From positions 1 through 64,000 of the forward strand of contig JAWXCB010000129.1 of the NCBI GenBank assembly GCA_034440455.1: 64,000 nt of DNA, in the 5' to 3' direction. Below are positions 58,318 to 64,000 of the stretch, piece by piece. Source of the DNA: JAWXCB01 sp034440455 (GTDB taxonomy: Bacteria; Bacteroidota; Bacteroidia; Chitinophagales; CAIOSU01). A model generated the notes under the pieces. It saw only the letters and a program-made list of their open reading frames with translations. It did not search any database and was not told the origin of the DNA. Both the position numbers and the translations under genes were made by a program. Position 1 is the first letter of the stretch; each line of letters opens with the position of its first letter.

Positions 58318-59430
58318 TTAGGTGTCATTTTGAACTTCTGCAACGTCTGCCTGTTCATTGCGAAAGCTTTTCAATTTTGTGAGCCATCCCGTAACTTCCT
58401 CATCAAACAATTGCTTGTCCTCTTCAAAAAACTCAACGATTACGGGCTGCACAAAAATGGGGAGTTTTTTCTCAAATATCCAGTTGCTGTAAGAAAGGAG
58501 CCGCACTGCGTCTTTTTCCGTTGTCATCAAGAGCTTTTGTTGTGTTTCAATATTGCCAAAAGCCTCAATCATCTTCTCCACGTCAACGCGGGTGAAGTGG
58601 TGATGGTCGCTGAAGTCGAGCGAATAAAGGTTCTTCACCTGCGGACGCAAATAGTCTTTCAGATTTTCATTGTAAGCAATCCCTGAAACAAGCAGCACGT
58701 CATAACTCTTATCAAATTGAAGTCGAACATTTGCATCCGTGAACAAGTAGGGTTGTCCGTATTGCAAAAAAGAAAAAAACACCAACTGATTTTTTGCAGG
58801 TGCAATCTCATTGCGGATGCTTTCCCTTTCTTCCTTGCTTAATGTTGGCGGGCATTTGGTAACTACAATAAAGTTTGCCCGTTCGGCACCGTTTTTAAAT
58901 TCTCGCAGCGAGCCGGCAGGCAATAAATAATCACGCGTGAAAAGGTTGTCGTAACTCGAAAGCACAATGTTCAATCCCGCCCGCACCGCGCGATGCTGAA
59001 AGCCATCATCAAGCAACACTACATCCGTTTGTGGAAATGCAGAAAGAAGTTGTGGCACACCCAACGCACGTTCTTCACACACCGCCACCGCTACATGCTG
59101 ATATTTTTTCTTGAGCATCGTGGCTTCATCGCCCGCAGCATCCGCAGATGTATTTATTTCTACTTGCAAATAGCCACTTGAATTTCTCAAATAACCGCGA
59201 CTAAGCGTGGCGATTTTAAATTGCTGCGAAAGCAATCGAATCAAATATTCAACATGAGGCGTTTTCCCTGTACCTCCAACTGAAAGATTGCCGACACAAA
59301 TTGTAGGAAAATCAAATTCCACCGTTTTGAACTTGCCTGAATCATAAAGCCAATTGCGGACGAAAATCATTGAGCCGTATAGCAGCGAAAATGGAAACAA
59401 CAAAATGCGAAGAAAAGGGTTGGCAGGCAT
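58318..59430 (-). CDS. lpxK: tetraacyldisaccharide 4'-kinase LpxK
   Basis: Phosphorylates the lipid A precursor at the inner membrane. The 370-residue protein has an N-terminal membrane-associating helix, the P-loop NLSVGGTGKTPHVEYL (about 48-63), LLDDGFQHRAVRAGLNIVLSS with the catalytic-type DDGFQHR, and LTTEKDAVRL-like MTTEKDAVRLL near residue 305. It confirms a Gram-negative envelope with lipid A. It lies 13 bases after the toxin gene. Confidence 0.93.
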   Translation of the reverse strand: MPANPFLRILLFPFSLLYGSMIFVRNWLYDSGKFKTVEFDFPTICVGNLSVGGTGKTPHVEYLIRLLSQQFKIATLSRGYLRNSSGYLQVEINTSADAAGDEATMLKKKYQHVAVAVCEERALGVPQLLSAFPQTDVVLLDDGFQHRAVRAGLNIVLSSYDNLFTRDYLLPAGSLREFKNGAERANFIVVTKCPPTLSKEERESIRNEIAPAKNQLVFFSFLQYGQPYLFTDANVRLQFDKSYDVLLVSGIAYNENLKDYLRPQVKNLYSLDFSDHHHFTRVDVEKMIEAFGNIETQQKLLMTTEKDAVRLLSYSNWIFEKKLPIFVQPVIVEFFEEDKQLFDEEVTGWLTKLKSFRNEQADVAEVQNDT

Positions 59431-59443
59431 GGGTCGATAACTG

Positions 59444-59752
59444 TTATTTGCGCGGTCGAATGATTTTACGGGTAAGTTTCCGTTTTATGTGATGGAGTGC
59501 AAGCACATGAATTTCATTTTCGCTGACTACACGGTAAATAATTCTGTAATTGCCCTGAACTAACTGCCGGATACTTTTGATGTTGAATTCCGGAACTACT
59601 CTTCCAATTGCAGGATGCTGCGCTAAAATATCGGGTGCTGAAAAAAGTTTTGCAGCAGTAATTTCGGCAGAACGAACTGAGTCTTTTGAAATGTACTCTG
59701 CGATTTCAGACAGATTTTTCAGCGCTTGATCCGTCCATTTCACTTCAACCAT
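59444..59752 (-). CDS. RelE/ParE-type toxin
   Basis: A 102-residue protein with the ParE/RelE plasmid stabilisation fold: VKWTDQALKNLSEIAEYIS at the N-terminus, HPAIGRVVPEF, SIRQLVQGNYRIIYRVV and EIHVLALHHIKRKL. Members either poison gyrase (ParE) or cut mRNA (RelE). It overlaps the antitoxin gene by 13 bases and is followed within 13 bases by lpxK on the same strand. Confidence 0.88.
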   Translation of the reverse strand: MVEVKWTDQALKNLSEIAEYISKDSVRSAEITAAKLFSAPDILAQHPAIGRVVPEFNIKSIRQLVQGNYRIIYRVVSENEIHVLALHHIKRKLTRKIIRPRK

Positions 59753-59922
59753 TTGCCGAGCTTTTTCTTTGCCTGCTCTTTTGTGTGTACTTTGCCTGCA
59801 TGAGATTGAGCAAGTCCTTCCTCTACTTTTTGAGTGAAAAGAAGATGGTCAATCAGGTCATCAATAGTGAAGTTTTCGGGAAGTTTTCTCAGAGAATCCC
59901 TGACTTTTTGTTTTGTCAACAT
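59740..59922 (-). CDS. antitoxin of the ParE/RelE-type pair
   Basis: A 60-residue charged protein (MLTKQKVRDSLRKLPENFTI ... HTKEQAKKKLGKWLK) directly upstream of the toxin and overlapping it. It has no obvious DNA-binding fold; the 'TKEQAKKKLGKWLK' tail is typical of Bacteroidota antitoxins of this size. A perfect -7 element lies 33 bases upstream of its ATG. Confidence 0.75.
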   Translation of the reverse strand: MLTKQKVRDSLRKLPENFTIDDLIDHLLFTQKVEEGLAQSHAGKVHTKEQAKKKLGKWLK

Positions 59923-59954
59923 GATGTGTTATTTAGAACCTGAACTTGATCTAA

Positions 59955-59962
59955 CAAAGATA
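59955..59962 (-). promoter_or_regulatory. -7 promoter element of the toxin-antitoxin pair
   Basis: TATCTTTG on the minus strand, a perfect TAnnTTTG, ending 32 bases before the antitoxin ATG. Since lpxK follows the toxin closely, this promoter could also drive lpxK and the genes behind it. Confidence 0.5.
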
Positions 59963-60029
59963 CCGTGAAAGAATTTCTTCATTAAAAATTGGATATTTGA
60001 ATGACTCAAATCCAGACACAAGATAAAAA

Positions 60030-61124
60030 ATGAAACTCAACGCCCTCACCTCCTACCTTGAATCCTTCGCCCCCCCAGCCTATCAAGAAAGCTATGACAA
60101 CGCGGGGTTGATTGTAGGGAACCCTAATTCTGAAATCAAGAAAGCGCTGCTCTGCATTGATTCAACGGAAGAGGTGGTAAAGGAAGCGATTCGGAAGAAA
60201 TGCAACTTGATTATCGCGCATCATCCTATTGTTTTCAAAGGATTGAAAAAATTCACCGGCAGGAATTATGTTGAACGCGCAGTGATGCTTGCCATTAAGC
60301 AGGACATCGCTATCTACTGCATGCACACTAACCTCGATAACGTGTATATGGGAGTGAATAAGAAGATTTGTGAAAAACTGGGATTAGTCAACACGCAGAT
60401 TCTTTCCCCGAAAAAAGAAATTCTTAAAAAGCTCATTACTTTTTGTCCGCTGAAAGATGCCGGAAAGGTGCGCGATGCGTTGTTTGGCGCAGGCGCTGGT
60501 GTAATTGGCGATTACAGCGAGGCAAGCTACAACACCGAAGGGTTAGGCACTTTTAAGGGAAACGAATCCACCAATCCGCATGTGGGTGAAAAAGGCAAAC
60601 GTCACCACGAGCTGGAAATCAGGATAGAAACCATCTTTCCCGGCTACATTGAACAGGGTTTATTAAAAGCTTTACTCAAAGCGCATCCTTATGAGGAAGT
60701 GGCTTATGATATTATCGCTTTAGAGAATTCCCATCTGCGTGTTGGCTCAGGCATGGTGGGGGAATTGAAGAAGCCTGCCGATGAAGCGGCTTTCCTGAAA
60801 TTGCTGAAAAAAACCTTCAAAACCGGATGTGTGCGCCACACGCCCCTCACGGGAAGGAAAATCAGCAAAGTGGCTGTTTGTGGCGGTTCCGGCAGTTTTC
60901 TTTTGCAGGATGCAATCCGCTCCAAAGCCGATATTTTCATTACGGGCGACTTCAAATACCACGATTTTTTCGATGCGGAGGGCAAAATCCTGATAGCCGA
61001 TATCGGGCATTTCGAGAGTGAACAGTTCACCACAGAGATTTTCTATGAGGTTTTAAGCGAAAAGTTTAATAATTTCGCCCTTCTTTTTTCAGATACCAAC
61101 ACGAACCCCGTAAACTACTTATAA
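60030..61124 (+). CDS. Nif3-like dinuclear metal centre protein
   Basis: A 364-residue protein of the Nif3/YbgI family (annotated GTP cyclohydrolase I type 2). The metal-site residues are visible in IIAHHPIVFKGLKKFTG, YCMHTNLDNVYMGVN and ADIGHFESEQF. A PII-like insert (about residues 130-230) matches the longer Nif3 forms. The biological substrate is not settled. The zinc-ribbon gene starts 2 bases later. Confidence 0.9.
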   Translation: MKLNALTSYLESFAPPAYQESYDNAGLIVGNPNSEIKKALLCIDSTEEVVKEAIRKKCNLIIAHHPIVFKGLKKFTGRNYVERAVMLAIKQDIAIYCMHTNLDNVYMGVNKKICEKLGLVNTQILSPKKEILKKLITFCPLKDAGKVRDALFGAGAGVIGDYSEASYNTEGLGTFKGNESTNPHVGEKGKRHHELEIRIETIFPGYIEQGLLKALLKAHPYEEVAYDIIALENSHLRVGSGMVGELKKPADEAAFLKLLKKTFKTGCVRHTPLTGRKISKVAVCGGSGSFLLQDAIRSKADIFITGDFKYHDFFDAEGKILIADIGHFESEQFTTEIFYEVLSEKFNNFALLFSDTNTNPVNYL

Positions 61125-61126
61125 CG

Positions 61127-61897
61127 ATGGCACCAGCAACAGAAAAGGAATTGACCGTTGAGGAAAAACTCAAAGCGCTTTTTCGTCTCCAGACAATTGA
61201 TTCGGAAATGGATCAAATCCAACGCCTCAAAGGTGAACTTCCAATGGAAGTGAGCGACCTCGAAGACGAAATCACCGGATTGGAAACCCGCACGCATAAG
61301 ATTGAAGACGAGCAGACGCATATTGAAGATGAGATTGCGAAGAAAAAGAACGGCATCAAGGAATCGGAAGCGCTCATCAAGAAATATGAGAAGCAGCAGA
61401 ACAACGTAAAGAACAACAGGGAATTTGATGCGCTGAGCAAGGAAATTGAATTGCAGAAATTAGAAATCCAACTTTCAGAAAAGAAAATCAACGATTTGGG
61501 CGATGCGCTGAAAGTGCAGAAGGATTTCATGAAGGATGCAAAGGACCATATCAAAGGCAAGAAGAAGGACCTCGAAAACAAGAAATCAGAACTCGAAAAA
61601 ATTATTGAGGAGACCGATAAGGACGAAGAGAAGCACCGCAAGCAGTCGGATAAGGCACAGAAGGAAATCAAGGGATTTGACGAGCGTTTGCTGACAGCTT
61701 ACAGCCGCATCCGCAAGAACTACAAGAATGGATTGGCAGTGGTGAAAATCATGCGCAATTCATGCGGTGGCTGCTTCAACGTGATTCCCCCGCAGCGTCA
61801 ATCGGAAATCAACCAGCGCAAGAAAATCATCGTGTGCGAACATTGTGGTCGTGTGCTGGTGGATATGGAGATTGATAATGAAGCGGTGAAGAAATAA
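61127..61897 (+). CDS. coiled-coil protein with C-terminal C4 zinc ribbon
   Basis: A 256-residue protein: a long antiparallel coiled coil (about residues 10-190) followed by a zinc ribbon with two Cys pairs in NSCGGCFNVIPPQRQSEINQ and IVCEHCGRVL. This matches a conserved family with the CT398-like architecture found next to Nif3 in many Bacteroidota. The role is unknown; nucleic-acid or secretion-related functions have been proposed for relatives. It shares a transcript with the Nif3 gene (2-base gap). Confidence 0.85.
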   Translation: MAPATEKELTVEEKLKALFRLQTIDSEMDQIQRLKGELPMEVSDLEDEITGLETRTHKIEDEQTHIEDEIAKKKNGIKESEALIKKYEKQQNNVKNNREFDALSKEIELQKLEIQLSEKKINDLGDALKVQKDFMKDAKDHIKGKKKDLENKKSELEKIIEETDKDEEKHRKQSDKAQKEIKGFDERLLTAYSRIRKNYKNGLAVVKIMRNSCGGCFNVIPPQRQSEINQRKKIIVCEHCGRVLVDMEIDNEAVKK

Positions 61898-62007
61898 GAA
61901 AGTCCACTGTCCATAGACGACAGTCCACAGCACAGTTGGTTTAGCGCTCTGCTTCGAGCGATGACGTTCCTCCCAGTACTCGGGGGAAAAACAAAGGGTA
62001 ACTTAAA

Positions 62008-63492
62008 TTGTACCGCATCATTTACATTTTTGCTTTCATTTTTTTCTCAAGTGTGCTGGACGCGAATGGCAATTATGACTTTAACAGCCGTTGTCAAAAC
62101 GCTTACAACGAAATTTTCAGCCTGCGTATAGATGCTGGCAAACAACTGCTTGCCAAAGAAAAAACACAATATCCCGATAATCTTATTCCGCTTTTATTAG
62201 AGAGCTATATTGATTTGCTCAGCAGCATCACTACGGATAATGCTGCGTTGCTTTCGGAGTTGAAATCAAATAAAAATGTCCGGCTGAATAGTCTAAAAAA
62301 AGGCGACCAGAATTCTCCGTGGCATCGTTATGTGCAGGCTGAAGTTCAATTACATTATGCGCTCGCTGCTTTTCAACACCAGGAATATTGGTCGGGGCTG
62401 ATGGACATGCGCAAAACATATTTTCTTTTGGAAGAAAATATCCGGCTCTATCCCGCTTTCAAACCGAATTACAAAAGCTACTCCACGATTCAAGCACTGC
62501 TGGGAGCGGTTCCCGAAAAATATGCGTGGGGATTACGCTTAGTAGGACTGGAAGGAAATCTTAATGCCGGAATGCTTGGGTTGGAAAAATTAATCACGAA
62601 TAATTGGAGCGGTGCTGCCTTCCTGAAAGACGAGACGGTGCATATTTACATTCATTTGCTCTTTCATTTGGAAGGCGATAAAGAGAAAGCATGGAAAGCA
62701 TTGCATGAATCAAATTATCCGCTTGAAGAAAACCTGTTTTCCTATTCTACAGCTTTGAAAATTTCATTGTACAGTTATCACAATGATGACGCGTTGCAAT
62801 TGTTGGAGAAAATTCCTGCGGGGAAAGAATATGCAGCCATTCCAATGTTAAGCTACTATGCTGGTTTGGCGCATCTCCATAAATTAGAATCAAAGGAAGC
62901 GATAATTAACTTTCAACAATTCCTCTCTCAAAAAGCGGGAAGCAATTTTGAAAAAAGCGCAAATCAAAAAATCGCATGGAGTTATTTGATAAATGGCGAT
63001 GCTCAATCCTACAAACAATCTATGCGTATTGTGAGCGAAGATGGCATTGCTCAAAACGAAGCTGATAAGCAAGCCCAAAAAGAAGTAGAAGATGCTTTGC
63101 CTCCGCATCCTGAAATTCTGAAAGCGCGATTACTTTTTGACGGTGGCTATTTTGAGCAATCGCTAAAAACCTTGGAAAACATTCATGCAGAAAGCCTTTC
63201 AAACAATATTTATTCGTTGGAACTTGTTTATCGCAAAGCCAGAGTGCTCCATGAAATGAACGACACCCTGCGTGCGATTGAAAGCTACATGGTGACCATG
63301 AGCAAAGGCAGAAACGAACCTTATTATTATGTCGCAAATTCTGCATTGAATCTTGCCCTGATTTATGAGTCGAAGGGAAACAAAGAGCTTGCGAAGAAAT
63401 ATTTCAATGATTGTCTTGCGCTCGACAATCATGAATATCGGGTTAGTTTAGCGCAGAAAGCAAAAGCAGGGTTGCAAAGGTTGGAACCATAA
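62008..63492 (+). CDS. secreted TPR-repeat protein
   Basis: A 494-residue protein with a probable signal peptide (MYRIIYIFAFIFFSSVLDANG), starting at TTG 62008; no ATG lies before the hydrophobic stretch. The rest is alpha-helical with tetratricopeptide-like units, clearest in AAIPMLSYYAGLAHLHKLESKEAIINFQQFL and NSALNLALIYESKGNKELAKKYFNDCLAL. It probably acts as a periplasmic scaffold. No enzymatic motif is seen. Confidence 0.75.
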   Translation: MYRIIYIFAFIFFSSVLDANGNYDFNSRCQNAYNEIFSLRIDAGKQLLAKEKTQYPDNLIPLLLESYIDLLSSITTDNAALLSELKSNKNVRLNSLKKGDQNSPWHRYVQAEVQLHYALAAFQHQEYWSGLMDMRKTYFLLEENIRLYPAFKPNYKSYSTIQALLGAVPEKYAWGLRLVGLEGNLNAGMLGLEKLITNNWSGAAFLKDETVHIYIHLLFHLEGDKEKAWKALHESNYPLEENLFSYSTALKISLYSYHNDDALQLLEKIPAGKEYAAIPMLSYYAGLAHLHKLESKEAIINFQQFLSQKAGSNFEKSANQKIAWSYLINGDAQSYKQSMRIVSEDGIAQNEADKQAQKEVEDALPPHPEILKARLLFDGGYFEQSLKTLENIHAESLSNNIYSLELVYRKARVLHEMNDTLRAIESYMVTMSKGRNEPYYYVANSALNLALIYESKGNKELAKKYFNDCLALDNHEYRVSLAQKAKAGLQRLEP

Positions 63493-63602
63493 CAGCAGCA
63501 TTCTGGCAAATCACACAAGATGCACAGCGCGGATTGGGAAAACTCAATATAAACAGAGAGCATTTTGTTGTTTCTTCGTTGTTGGAATTATCCATTGATT
63601 TA

Positions 63603-64000
63603 ATGCTACTTCAGAAAGACTATTCTCTCAAATCCTATAACACATTCGGCATAGAAGCATCGTGTGCCTTGTTTTGTGAAATCACAAGCACCGAAACACT
63701 TTCGGAAGTATTTGAAAATCCTGAGTTCAAAAATGGTCGCAAGCTCGTGCTTGGTGGAGGAAGCAACATTCTTTTTACCAAAAATTTTGACGGGTTGGTT
63801 TTGAAAAACTCAATGAAGGGAATTGAAGTAATACGCGAAGATGATGAACACGTTTTGGTGAAAGCCGCTGCGGGCGAGGTGTGGCACGAGCTGGTGCTTT
63901 TCTGTATTCAAAACAATTTCGCGGGGATTGAAAATTTATCGCTTATACCCGGACTGGTAGGCGCTGCTCCAATGCAAAATATCGGGGCTTATGGAATTGA
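63603..64000 (+). CDS. murB: UDP-N-acetylenolpyruvoylglucosamine reductase MurB, partial
   Basis: The gene opens at ATG 63603 and runs off the window after 132 codons. It reads SLKSYNTFGIEASCALF, KLVLGGGSNILFTKNFDGLV, then VKAAAGEVWHELVLFCIQNN and LSLIPGLVGAAPMQNIGAYG, the FAD-binding features of MurB. MurB makes UDP-MurNAc, the step before MurC of the dcw cluster in this window. Confidence 0.93.
   Translation, partial: MLLQKDYSLKSYNTFGIEASCALFCEITSTETLSEVFENPEFKNGRKLVLGGGSNILFTKNFDGLVLKNSMKGIEVIREDDEHVLVKAAAGEVWHELVLFCIQNNFAGIENLSLIPGLVGAAPMQNIGAYGI

Noticed and set aside
1..64000. CRISPR arrays, tRNA or rRNA genes
   Set aside because: No regularly spaced direct repeats with unique spacers and no cloverleaf or rRNA-like stretches were recognised by eye. 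A tRNA or covariance-model scan would settle this.

Overview
The window is a chromosomal stretch from a member of the Bacteroidota. The evidence is the Bacteroidota-type dcw cluster (FtsL-like 112 aa protein, PASTA-bearing FtsI, FtsZ ending in an NNSFLHDNVD tail), several secreted proteins with type IX secretion (T9SS) C-terminal sorting domains, SprB-type repeats, a Porin_10-type outer-membrane protein, and promoter-like TAnnTTTG (-7) boxes in place of E. coli -10 boxes. The order cannot be fixed from this sequence alone.

Layout. 1-385: edge of a PIN-type toxin/antitoxin pair. 579-2228: secreted beta-propeller protein. 2358-19741 (minus strand): a nearly complete dcw cluster read mraZ-rsmH-ftsL-ftsI-murE-mraY-[four-helix-bundle gene]-murD-ftsW-murG-murC-ftsQ-ftsA-[second, degenerate ftsA]-ftsZ, headed by a three-copy 10-bp-period MraZ-type operator. 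20045-20742: HEPN/nucleotidyltransferase pair with a broken nucleotidyltransferase. 21021-23022: repeat cluster, ECF sigma factor and a membrane protein with a TonB-like C-terminus. 23275-31567: redox, DUF899, GH28, head-GIN, Nudix, FucP-type and secreted proteins, then a TetR regulator. 31641-34171: AlkB-type hydroxylase with a TetR operator candidate, a chalcone-isomerase-like protein and a frameshifted flavin reductase gene. 34225-37809: large secreted beta-helix/SprB-repeat gene cut by two in-frame stops. 38017-48379: housekeeping and transport genes (aconitase, radical SAM, ABC permease, aminopeptidase P, pssA, purS, ORF6N, rsmI, VIT/CCC1) and a surface-lipoprotein candidate. 48415-49804: an ATPase gene between exact 33-bp direct repeats, next to an orphan rhodanese fragment. 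49854-53010 (minus): a complete sulfur-carrier cysteine operon, cysM-mec-cysO-moeZ, behind a six-cysteine leader peptide and a terminator. 53111-64000: lptC, a secreted protein, porin, purine phosphorylase, lpxK, a ParE/RelE-type TA pair, Nif3, a zinc-ribbon coiled-coil protein, a TPR protein and the start of murB.

How the genes work together. The dcw genes build and position the septal peptidoglycan machinery; murB at the right edge supplies an earlier precursor step. lptC, lpxK and the porin serve the outer membrane. The cysteine operon looks self-contained: CysM adds sulfur from a thiocarboxylated CysO, MoeZ charges CysO, Mec releases cysteine, and the leader peptide would sense Cys-tRNA. 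This attenuator, the GG-Lys tail on CysO, the pseudo-ATPase FtsA paralogue, the repeat-flanked ATPase cassette and the palindromes in and upstream of the ORF6N gene are the most notable observations.

Most spacers hold short dispersed repeats: palindromic elements of several families and degenerate short-period repeats. Four genes are interrupted or fragmentary (nucleotidyltransferase, flavin reductase, SprB-repeat protein, rhodanese fragment). All calls come from reading the sequence; no database search was run.
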